A stretch of 6,007 nt of DNA from Nitrososphaeria archaeon (GTDB taxonomy: Archaea > Thermoproteota > Nitrososphaeria > JACIWG01), in the NCBI GenBank assembly GCA_029776125.1, contig JARVJS010000144.1:1-6007 (forward strand), in the 5' to 3' direction. Shown piece by piece: positions 1 to 5,299 of this stretch. A model generated the notes under the pieces. The model was not told where the DNA came from. It made no database searches and was given only the letters and a program-made list of their open reading frames with translations. Both the position numbers and the translations under genes were made by a program. Numbering within the stretch: position 1 is the stretch's first letter; every line of letters starts with the position of its first letter.

Positions 1-75
1 GGGTGGAGGTCTTCCGCTACCTGGCCCCCCAGGTGGAAAGCGGCTTCCTGCTCCTCCTCCTCGCCCTAATCCTGG
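1..75. other. GC-rich foreign segment, probable chimeric contig end
   Basis: This stretch is about 67% G+C (50 of 75 bases by my count), against roughly 40% in the rest of the window. Read from base 3 on the + strand it stays open, and 23 of the first 25 codons end in G or C, which is the usual pattern of Thermus-like bacterial coding DNA. The translation begins VEVFRYLAPQVESG and runs into a leucine-rich membrane-like stretch. The frame that encodes Cdc48 downstream has a TAA here at 67-69, so the segment cannot be the N-terminal part of Cdc48. The archaeal sequence resumes at about base 76. I read this as an assembly or library chimera between two organisms of the same sample. A real rearrangement is possible but less likely. 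Confidence 0.75.
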
Positions 76-1629
76 GGTATAGAGCCTCCAAAAGGTGTAC
101 TCTTGTATGGTCCTCCTGGTACTGGTAAAACCTTGCTTGCGAAGGCCGTAGCAAACGAAAGTAACGCCTACTTTATAAGCATTGGCGGTCCAGAAATTAT
201 GAGCAAATACTACGGTGAATCCGAGGCGAGGCTAAGAGAGATATTCAAAGAAGCAAAGGAGAAGGCTCCATCAATAATATTCATAGACGAAATAGACTCT
301 ATAGCACCAAAACGTGAAGAAGTTACTGGAGAAGTTGAAAGAAGAGTTGTAAGCCAGCTTCTCTCGTTGATGGATGGGCTTGAAGCCAGAGGAAAAGTAA
401 TAGTTATTGCTGCAACCAACAGACCTAACGCACTCGACCCAGCATTAAGGCGACCAGGACGATTTGACCGAGAAATCGAGATTAAGGTTCCAGACAAGAA
501 GGGTCGACTTGAAATTCTTCAAATACATACAAGAAACATGCCTCTAGCACCTGACGTCGACCTTGAAAAGCTAGCATCGTTAACACACGGTTTCGTTGGC
601 GCTGACTTAGAATACCTATGCAAAGAAGCGGCAATGAAAGCACTAAGGAGAGTGCTGCCGGAACTCAAGCTTGATGAAGACAGAATAGACTATGAAACCT
701 TAAACAAACTTCAAGTAACAATGTCAGACTTTGAAAGGGCTCTAAAAGACGTTCAACCTTCTGCTCTGAGAGAAGTTTTCTTGGAGACTCCAAATGTTAG
801 ATGGACTGATATTGGTGGACTAGAAAATGTGAAAAAAGAACTACAAGAGGCAATAGAATGGCCTCTAAAATTCCCAGAAGTATATAAGAAGGTAGGATAC
901 AAGATGCCTAAAGGTATTCTCTTGTATGGTCCTCCTGGTACTGGTAAAACCTTGCTTGCGAAAGCAGTAGCAACAGAAAGTGAAGTAAACTTCATAAGCG
1001 TAAGAGGGCCTGAACTGCTATCAAAATGGGTTGGAGAATCAGAAAGAGGTATACGTGAGGTATTCAGAAAGGCAAGGCAGGCTGCACCGTGTATAATCTT
1101 CTTTGATGAAATAGACTCTCTAGCACCTATCAGAGGCTACGGGCTCGGAGAAAGCATGGTTACAGAAAGAGTTGTAAGCCAGCTCCTCACAGAATTGGAT
1201 GGAATACAAGAACTACAAGATGTAATAGTACTTGCAGCAACAAACAGAATAGACATGGTCGACCCAGCATTATTAAGAGCGGGACGATTCGATAAACTAA
1301 TATATGTACCATTACCTGACAGGGCAGCAAGAAAACAGATACTCGAAATACACTTCAAAGGCAAGCCACTGTCTCCAGAAGTAAGCATTGACAGAATCGC
1401 TGACATAACAGACGGCTTCTCAGGTGCCGACTTGGCTGCAATAGCAAATACAGCTGTATCATTAGTAGTACAAGAATTCGTGTCAAAGTATCCTACTCCA
1501 GAGGAAGCTAAAAAACACCTTGAAGAAGCAATGATAACACAAAAGCACATAGACCAAGCTATAAACAGGGTAAAGGCAACTAAGGAAGGGCGACTACCAG
1601 AAAAAGAAATAAAACCATACTATAGGTAG
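76..1629 (+). CDS. cdc48: Cdc48/VAT-type AAA+ ATPase, 5'-truncated (D1 and D2 domains)
   Basis: This is a hexameric cytosolic unfoldase that pulls proteins apart with ATP. 517 residues are visible, and family members are about 720-750 long, so the N-terminal substrate-binding domain and the start are missing. Numbering from codon 76, D1 has Walker A GPPGTGKT 12-19, pore loop KYY 44-46, Walker B IIFIDE 67-72, sensor Asn115 and arginine fingers Arg126/Arg129 (RRPGRFD). D2 has Walker A 285-292, pore loop KWV 317-319, Walker B with Asp344/Glu345, sensor Asn390 and arginines 401/404. Both domains therefore look catalytically intact. The protein ends in PYYR, a hydrophobic-Tyr-X tail like that used by proteasomal ATPases to dock on the 20S proteasome. 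An internal TTG at 103 lies within the D1 P-loop and is not a start. The join to bases 1-75 is out of frame. Family assignment is near certain; the 5' end is artificial. Confidence 0.96.
   Translation, partial: GIEPPKGVLLYGPPGTGKTLLAKAVANESNAYFISIGGPEIMSKYYGESEARLREIFKEAKEKAPSIIFIDEIDSIAPKREEVTGEVERRVVSQLLSLMDGLEARGKVIVIAATNRPNALDPALRRPGRFDREIEIKVPDKKGRLEILQIHTRNMPLAPDVDLEKLASLTHGFVGADLEYLCKEAAMKALRRVLPELKLDEDRIDYETLNKLQVTMSDFERALKDVQPSALREVFLETPNVRWTDIGGLENVKKELQEAIEWPLKFPEVYKKVGYKMPKGILLYGPPGTGKTLLAKAVATESEVNFISVRGPELLSKWVGESERGIREVFRKARQAAPCIIFFDEIDSLAPIRGYGLGESMVTERVVSQLLTELDGIQELQDVIVLAATNRIDMVDPALLRAGRFDKLIYVPLPDRAARKQILEIHFKGKPLSPEVSIDRIADITDGFSGADLAAIANTAVSLVVQEFVSKYPTPEEAKKHLEEAMITQKHIDQAINRVKATKEGRLPEKEIKPYYR
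100..143 (+). repeat. 44-base exact direct repeat, copy 1 (D1 Walker A)
   Basis: These 44 bases are identical, with no synonymous change, to 919-962, which code for the matching Walker A stretch of D2 (offset 819). Adjacent codons then differ synonymously (AAG GCC against AAA GCA). A second exact match of 18 bases links 342-359 with 1167-1184 (offset 825), around the conserved RVVSQL sequence. Confidence 0.95.
919..962 (+). repeat. 44-base exact direct repeat, copy 2 (D2 Walker A)
   Basis: This is the second copy of the P-loop-coding repeat at 100-143. It covers LLYGPPGTGKTLLA and part of the next Lys codon, with identical choices for the leucine, proline, glycine and threonine codons in both domains. 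Confidence 0.95.
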
Positions 1630-1636
1630 CAAACCA

Positions 1637-1645
1637 TTTATTATA
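1637..1645 (+). promoter_or_regulatory. TATA box of lysK (leaderless promoter)
   Basis: TTTATTATA is centred 27 bases before the lysK ATG at 1668. That is the spacing from an archaeal TATA box to the transcription start, so transcription should begin at or next to the A of the ATG. No Shine-Dalgarno-like sequence precedes the gene, which fits a leaderless mRNA. The same nine bases recur at 3283 and 5149, and with one change at 3717. Confidence 0.7.
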
Positions 1646-1651
1646 CTCCTC

Positions 1652-1666
1652 TTTTTCACCCTTTTT
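1652..1666 (+). terminator. T-runs downstream of cdc48
   Basis: Two runs of five T (1652-1656 and 1662-1666) lie 23-37 bases after the cdc48 stop. Archaeal RNA polymerase often terminates at T-tracts without a hairpin. Here they also fall between the lysK TATA box and its start codon, so the same 38 bases may serve as terminator and promoter. Confidence 0.4.
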
Positions 1667-1667
1667 G

Positions 1668-3248
1668 ATGCAAATAATTGGAAAAGGAACCTGGATCGAT
1701 CTTGTAGCATACAAGGTTATAGAGCGAGAGAAAAGTCTAGGCCGCTCCCTTGACCTCATTAGGGTAGAAAGCGGTTTAGGTGCTTCAGGAATACCACATA
1801 TTGGGAGTCTGGCTGATGCTGCAAGAGCTGCTGCGGTAAAGCTTGCACTAGAAAATTTAGGCTACAAGTCTGAGTTTATAGCTTTTTCAGACGACATGGA
1901 CGGTTTAAGGAAGGTTCCTCATGGCCTCCCAGAATGGTTAAATGACTACCTTGCCTATCCTGTCTCATCTATTCCGGATCCCTTTAAGTGTCACGAAAGT
2001 TATGGTACGCACATGAGTTCCATGCTTATTGATGCTATGGAAAAATGTGGTATAGAATTCAAGTTCATGAGTGGTAGAGATGCTTACAGGAGAGGCTTAT
2101 ATACGAAACAGGCTGTAAAAATTTTGGAGAATTGGGAAAAGATAGGTCAGGCTATAGAAGAAATTACGGGTCAAACAAAATTTAAGAGTCAACTTCCATA
2201 CTTTCCAATATGCGAAAACTGTCATAGAATATATCTCGCAAGGGCTACATTATATGATAAAAATGTTCAAAAAGTGGTATACAAGTGTGAGGGAACAGAA
2301 ATAAGAAAGAAGTTTATTAAAGGTTGTGGTTATGAGGGTGAAACAAAAATAGACAAGGACCAAGGCAAGCTGGCGTGGAAAGTAGAATTTGCAGCAAGAT
2401 GGGCTTCACTCGATATAAGATATGAAGCATACGGTAAAGATATTGCTGACTCCGTAAAGGTAAATGATTGGGTTGCAGACAACATATTAGACTTCCCACA
2501 CCCATATCATGTAAGATATGAAATGTTTCTAGACAAGGGGGGAAAAAAGATTTCAAAGTCTGCTGGAAACGTTTTCACACCACAAACTTGGCTAAGGTAC
2601 GGGACACCACAGTCCCTTCTACTCCTATTATACAAAAGGATAGTTGGAACAAGAACCCTTTCAATAGAAGACATACCAAATTACATGGACGAAGTTGACC
2701 AAATTGAGGAAATCTACTTTAGCAAAAAAGAGCCTTCCAGCATGTGGGAAATAAAATTAAGAGGTTTATACGAGTATATTAACCTTCTGAAACCTCCAGA
2801 AAAGCCATCAAAGCACATCCCATATTCCCTGTTAGTACAGTTAGGAGCAATAGCTCCAGAAGGTAAAGAAGTCGAATATGTTGTAAACAAGCTAAAACAG
2901 TATGGTATGATAAAAGAAGCTGATGAAAAGGTTATTCAAAGAATAAAGTTGGCGATAAATTGGGCAAAAGAAATGCATGAGGTTAAAAGAGAGAAGATAC
3001 AATTAAATGAAAAAGAAAAACAGATGATAAAAGAATTAATCAGCACACTAACAAACGACCCAAAAGAATCACAGCAAGCAATATTCCAAACAGCAAAAAA
3101 ATATGAAGTTGAACCAAAAGACTTCTTCAAAACATTATATAAAATACTCTTGGGCACAGAAAGCGGTCCAAGACTCGGCCCATATATAGTGGACATAGGC
3201 CTAGAAAAAGCTCGCACAATACTAGCACAAGCAATAGAAGAAAATTGA
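1668..3248 (+). CDS. lysK: class I lysyl-tRNA synthetase
   Basis: This enzyme charges tRNA-Lys with lysine in the cytosol. It is the class I form typical of archaea, unrelated to the class II LysRS of most bacteria and eukaryotes. The 526 residues match the usual length. The Rossmann-fold HIGH motif reads PHIGS (residues 43-47) and the KMSKS motif reads KISKS (294-298). Four cysteines at 182, 185, 207 and 220 between them look like a zinc-binding insert. The helical C-terminal half (from about 350) is the anticodon-binding region and ends near the family-typical ESGPRLGPYI stretch (498-507). I chose ATG 1668 over TTG 1665, directly before it, because of the TATA box spacing and because ATG is the stronger start. 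The gene is intact and is followed by a T-run. It lies 38 bases after cdc48 but has its own promoter, so co-transcription is not required. Confidence 0.97.
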   Translation: MQIIGKGTWIDLVAYKVIEREKSLGRSLDLIRVESGLGASGIPHIGSLADAARAAAVKLALENLGYKSEFIAFSDDMDGLRKVPHGLPEWLNDYLAYPVSSIPDPFKCHESYGTHMSSMLIDAMEKCGIEFKFMSGRDAYRRGLYTKQAVKILENWEKIGQAIEEITGQTKFKSQLPYFPICENCHRIYLARATLYDKNVQKVVYKCEGTEIRKKFIKGCGYEGETKIDKDQGKLAWKVEFAARWASLDIRYEAYGKDIADSVKVNDWVADNILDFPHPYHVRYEMFLDKGGKKISKSAGNVFTPQTWLRYGTPQSLLLLLYKRIVGTRTLSIEDIPNYMDEVDQIEEIYFSKKEPSSMWEIKLRGLYEYINLLKPPEKPSKHIPYSLLVQLGAIAPEGKEVEYVVNKLKQYGMIKEADEKVIQRIKLAINWAKEMHEVKREKIQLNEKEKQMIKELISTLTNDPKESQQAIFQTAKKYEVEPKDFFKTLYKILLGTESGPRLGPYIVDIGLEKARTILAQAIEEN

Positions 3249-3261
3249 AAGATGCTAAACA

Positions 3262-3267
3262 TTTTTT
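3262..3267 (+). terminator. T6 tract after lysK
   Basis: A run of six T begins 14 bases after the lysK TGA and lies just before the next promoter box. This is typical of a hairpin-free archaeal terminator. No stem is visible. Confidence 0.45.
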
Positions 3268-3282
3268 AAGCAAAAGAACTAA

Positions 3283-3291
3283 TTTATTATA
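3283..3291 (+). promoter_or_regulatory. TATA box of the 111-residue gene
   Basis: TTTATTATA, identical to the lysK box, is centred 47 bases before the ATG at 3334. With the usual spacing of about 26 bases, transcription would start near 3313, giving a leader of about 20 bases that contains a weak purine stretch (GATAGGAAAAA) before the start codon. Confidence 0.6.
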
Positions 3292-3333
3292 GCGGCAACC
3301 TAATTTAACAATATTAAGATAGGAAAAACATCT

Positions 3334-3669
3334 ATGGACAAGACACAAATAAAATTAACTAAAAATATCGCAAAAGAATACAAAGAACTATACAATACTC
3401 TAGGAACAGCAAAAGATACACTCACTTCAAAAGAAGTAAAAAAGAACTTCCAAAAAATATCAAACAAAAACAAAACAAACATCGGAAACAAGATCACATC
3501 AGTTGGCATAGCATTAATCGCATTTCCAGACCCAACAATTTCAGATATTATAGGAAGCGCGCTTGTACTATCAGGGCAATATTTGCAAAGAAAGTCGCCT
3601 ATTGGGATAGAAGATGTTTATAAACAATTTAATAAAATTAATATAAAATTGAAAGAAATGCAATTATAA
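3334..3669 (+). CDS. conserved archaeal protein of unknown function, 111 aa
   Basis: I cannot assign a function. The N-terminal half (residues 1-50) is lysine-rich and probably helical. Residues 53-84 form a hydrophobic, glycine-containing segment with the phrase ALIAFPDPTISDIIGSA, which could be one membrane-associated helical hairpin. The C-terminus (90-111) is again charged and helical (EDVYKQFNKI). I recall similar small proteins with a hydrophobic core ending in P-D/E-P-T-x-S-D in other archaea, so I believe it is conserved, but I have no database support. The ATG at 3334 follows a well-placed TATA box, and codon use (AAA, ATA, AGA rich) matches the neighbours. It lies between lysK and the acetyltransferase, each with its own promoter, so the context does not point to a role. 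Confidence 0.8.
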   Translation: MDKTQIKLTKNIAKEYKELYNTLGTAKDTLTSKEVKKNFQKISNKNKTNIGNKITSVGIALIAFPDPTISDIIGSALVLSGQYLQRKSPIGIEDVYKQFNKINIKLKEMQL

Positions 3670-3673
3670 TAAC

Positions 3674-3678
3674 TTTTT
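3674..3678 (+). terminator. T5 tract after the 111-residue gene
   Basis: Five T begin four bases after the stop codon, in an A/T-rich spacer of 88 bases that also holds the next promoter. This is a likely simple archaeal terminator. Confidence 0.35.
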
Positions 3679-3716
3679 ATTCATATAAAAAATTGCCCTG
3701 ATTCCCATTCCAAATA

Positions 3717-3725
3717 TTTATTATT
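3717..3725 (+). promoter_or_regulatory. TATA box of the GNAT gene
   Basis: TTTATTATT differs from the lysK box only in the last base. Its centre is 37 bases before the GTG at 3758, predicting a leader of about 11 bases. Confidence 0.55.
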
Positions 3726-3757
3726 TCATCAATTCTAAGTTAGACTGTGAAGATATA

Positions 3758-4273
3758 GTGATCACAATTAAAATAGCAGGTAAAAAAGAAATTCAAATCC
3801 TAAGTAAGAAGCTCCTCTCACTGCTAGAAGATAAAAACAGTCAAATATATCATGAAAATGTTACCAAATTTGGTATACCAGAAGAATATGTAAAAAAGGC
3901 CTTTGCAGAAGATACACTTCTAAAAGCAATATTAAAAGGAAAATCGACATTCTACCTTGTACTGGATGATGGAGAAATCATAGGCTTTGCTCAAATCATA
4001 CAACATGACACCAAAACAGTAGAACTAGATCGAATCATAATCTTCCCAAAGTACGCAGGAAGAGGAATAGGAACACAACTACTTCAAAAGATAATACAAC
4101 AGCAAGAACAAAAAGGTGTAAACAATATTATTGTAAAAACAGGAAAAGAGGAAAAACGAGCAAGACAATTTTATGAGAAAAACAGTTTCAAACAATTAGG
4201 CGAAGAAACTGTAGATACACCATGGGGGAAAAGGCTAACAATAGTCATCTATCAACTTCATCTAAATGAATGA
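3758..4273 (+). CDS. GNAT-family N-acetyltransferase
   Basis: This is a predicted acetyl-CoA-dependent acetyltransferase of the GNAT superfamily, 171 residues, a normal single-domain length. The strand-turn-strand FYLVLDDGEIIGFAQI (65-80) leads into motif A, where the strand VELDRIIIFPKYAG is followed by the pyrophosphate-binding loop RGIG (102-105) and helix TQLLQKI. Motif B is ARQFYEKNSFKQLGE (135-149). The substrate cannot be read from sequence: it lacks features I would trust as RimI-specific and could act on a small amine, antibiotic or protein. The start is GTG, since the upstream in-frame stretch back to the TATA box has no ATG, GTG or TTG. The stop TGA abuts the stop of a possible - strand ORF, so transcription may converge here. 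Confidence 0.9.
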   Translation: MITIKIAGKKEIQILSKKLLSLLEDKNSQIYHENVTKFGIPEEYVKKAFAEDTLLKAILKGKSTFYLVLDDGEIIGFAQIIQHDTKTVELDRIIIFPKYAGRGIGTQLLQKIIQQQEQKGVNNIIVKTGKEEKRARQFYEKNSFKQLGEETVDTPWGKRLTIVIYQLHLNE

Positions 4274-4426
4274 TTAAAAAGGTAGTAATGGACCAACTTT
4301 CAACGTTTCCTTAAAGTCTATCAGAAAATAAATTACAAAAGGTATCGTCGAAACTATTAAACACCCCAACAATAAAAGTAGTGCCAATATCGCCAAACCG
4401 ATGAAAATATAAAATAAGACGATCAT
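4274..4426 (-). CDS. possible small membrane protein, 50 aa
   Basis: Read on the - strand from the ATG at 4424-4426, this ORF gives a 50-residue, almost wholly hydrophobic peptide (MIVLFYIFIGLAILALLLLL and on to about residue 40) with a short polar tail containing DFKETLK. It could form one long or two short membrane helices. Its stop is directly next to the acetyltransferase stop, as in tightly packed convergent genes. Against it, the reading frame continues upstream through the antisense of the tRNA, the start region overlaps the tRNA promoter, and I see no good TATA box at the right distance upstream. A downstream TTG start is possible. Function unknown. Confidence 0.4.
   Translation of the reverse strand: MIVLFYIFIGLAILALLLLLGCLIVSTIPFVIYFLIDFKETLKVGPLLPF
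4408..4416 (+). promoter_or_regulatory. TATA box of tRNA-Arg
   Basis: TATAAAATA, preceded by a purine-rich stretch that could be a TFB-recognition element, is centred 29 bases before the first base of the tRNA. This is the expected position for an archaeal tRNA promoter with a short 5' extension. Confidence 0.6.
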
Positions 4427-4439
4427 AGATGTAATGTGT

Positions 4440-4515
4440 GGGCCCGTGGCCCAGAATGGACAAAGGCATCGGCCTGCGGAGCCGAAGATCGTGGGTTCAA
4501 GTCCCACCGGGCCCG
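4440..4515 (+). tRNA. tRNA-Arg (anticodon GCG)
   Basis: This 76-base gene folds as a full cloverleaf. The acceptor stem is GGGCCCG with CGGGCCC (4440-4446/4508-4514). The D stem has three pairs plus a C-A mismatch (4449-4452/4464-4467). The anticodon stem is TCGGC/GCCGA (4469-4473/4481-4485) with loop CTGCGGA. The T stem is GTGGG/CCCAC (4491-4495/4503-4507) with loop TTCAAGT. The discriminator is G4515. The anticodon at 4476-4478 is GCG, which decodes CGC and CGU as arginine. CCA is not encoded, as is common in archaea, and there is no intron. The - strand reading frame through it (beginning MGLEPTIFGSAG) is the well-known false protein produced by antisense tRNA. Confidence 0.97.
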
Positions 4516-4920
4516 CTTAATTAAGTCCTAAATATAGGAGCATTATAACCCTCTAACTGATGGTGTACAAGGGCTAAGTATGCTCTTCAGATAGAGGACG
4601 TATATATCGAGTATTGGTTTGAAAATCTGGTCTCCAAATTTATTGCAGAGGTCACAGTGTGTCCAAGGACTTTATTGCGCGCTTAACAGAACTGCTTCTC
4701 TAAAATCATTTTTAAAGTTAAAAAAAGCTGATTGGAAGAAAACTAAGCAAAGATGATAAGCTAGAACTTTACTAAAAAGAATTTGGGTGATGTGCGGTTA
4801 AAGGATAGCAGTTTGTAAGCGTACTATTGTCAAGAAAAATTCTAATTAAAAAATGAGCAATAAATGAATCTTTCTTCCTAATCTAAAGTAAGGCTAAAAA
4901 TTGGGTGATTCTAAGAAAAA
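4516..4920. other. gene-poor spacer after tRNA-Arg
   Basis: I found no convincing gene on either strand. The stretch holds a 10-base palindrome CTTAATTAAG directly after the tRNA (4516-4525), two small hairpins (4526-4539 and 4538-4585), and a direct 9-mer TTGGGTGAT at 4783 and 4901. A lysine-rich open stretch of about 53 codons at 4595-4756 has no good start. No copy of the tRNA 3' end was seen, so there is no evidence here of an attachment-site pair. Confidence 0.6.
4538..4585 (+). other. imperfect hairpin downstream of tRNA-Arg
   Basis: GAGCAT (4538-4543) pairs with ATGCTC (4580-4585). After an internal loop, CCCT (4549-4552) pairs with AGGG (4570-4573), leaving a 17-base loop. A smaller perfect stem, TCCTA/TAGGA around AATA, lies just before it at 4526-4539 and overlaps it by two bases, so the two cannot form fully at the same time. 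They could be processing or 3'-end structures of the tRNA transcript or a small RNA, or chance. Confidence 0.3.
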
Positions 4921-5113
4921 TCAAATTGCAAAGTAATTTATGGAGAATAATAATTGGGCTGTCGATTGTGGTTGGCTTGGTTGCCTTCCAGCTTGAATAA
5001 CTATCCTCCAAGGTGTGATAGTTGATTGCATTTTGTATCCTTCACTTTCCAGTTGCTCTATAATTTGCTTTGATAACTGATTTAGATTCTCTTTCTTGTC
5101 TTGAACTTGGCAT
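4921..5113 (-). pseudogene. decayed archaeal gene, frameshifted after its start
   Basis: On the - strand this region reads as clearly protein-like sequence, with QDKKENLNQLSKQIIEQLES followed by EGYKMQSTITPWRIVIQAGR: a helix, then two strands. I recall this helix plus GY-x-x-Q-x-x-x-x-P-x-x-x-x-IQA arrangement from small archaeal proteins of unknown function, though without a search this is only an impression. The frame has no ATG, GTG or TTG before it after the upstream stop. An ATG at 5111-5113 sits one base out of frame, and removing one C from the ATGCC that follows would restore the frame (MQVQDKK...). After IQAGR the sequence degenerates into a Q/P/S-rich tail and stops at 4921-4923. 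A promoter-like TATATAATA lies upstream at 5151-5159. It is either a remnant or a gene broken by a sequencing error. Confidence 0.5.
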
Positions 5114-5148
5114 TTTTTGCCAATCGAACTGCACCTAATTAGTCGATA

Positions 5149-5157
5149 TTTATTATA
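5149..5157 (+). promoter_or_regulatory. TATA-like box, possibly bidirectional
   Basis: TTTATTATA on the + strand is identical to the boxes before lysK and the 111-residue gene. The overlapping - strand reading, TATATAATA (5151-5159), is placed to give a leader of about 16 bases to the ATG of the decayed gene. On the + strand it would start RNA near 5179, about 120 bases before the next ATG, with no ORF in between. Confidence 0.4.
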
Positions 5158-5259
5158 TATACATTAATTGGAGCACATCTGGTTAGATTTACATAAAACT
5201 GTTTAGTTTCTCTATCGCTTTGGCTGTAGAGATTGGATTGAACTGACTATGATGTAAAC

Positions 5260-5268
5260 TTTATATTT
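5260..5268 (+). promoter_or_regulatory. TATA box of the CPBP protease gene
   Basis: TTTATATTT is centred 36 bases before the ATG at 5300, predicting a start near 5290 and a leader of about 10 bases. No Shine-Dalgarno-like sequence is visible before the start codon. Confidence 0.5.
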
Positions 5269-5299
5269 TCAGATGTTAAAACTATAATGTTGATTTCAA

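Noticed and set aside
103..105. TTG at 103 as the start of the Cdc48 gene
   Set aside because: It lies inside the D1 Walker A region and the family sequence GIEPPKGVL continues upstream of it to base 76, so it is an internal Leu codon.
210..1550. Long - strand ORFs opposite cdc48 (210-497, 753-995, 1137-1550)
   Set aside because: They are shadows of the well-supported + strand gene and show no independent protein features.
1665..1667. TTG at 1665 as the lysK start
   Set aside because: It is directly followed by an ATG at 1668, which fits the TATA box spacing and is the usual start.
2317..3509. - strand ORFs opposite lysK and the 111-residue gene, some Phe/Leu/Ser-rich and membrane-like
   Set aside because: The hydrophobic composition comes from the complement of lysine- and glutamine-rich codons. 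They overlap real genes and each other.
4427..4507. Extension of the - strand ORF to a protein beginning MGLEPTIFGSAGRCLCPFWATGP
   Set aside because: This is the antisense of tRNA-Arg, a well-known false ORF. Only the part below 4426 could be a real gene.
4595..4756. Open stretch of about 53 codons on the + strand, ending in ADWKKTKQR
   Set aside because: It has no ATG or GTG start, no promoter-like box at a suitable distance and no recognisable motif. AT-rich spacer often gives lysine-rich translations.
4783..4909. Direct repeat TTGGGTGAT at 4783-4791 and 4901-4909
   Set aside because: Only two short copies 118 bases apart in AT-rich spacer. There is no element between them and no CRISPR-like periodicity.
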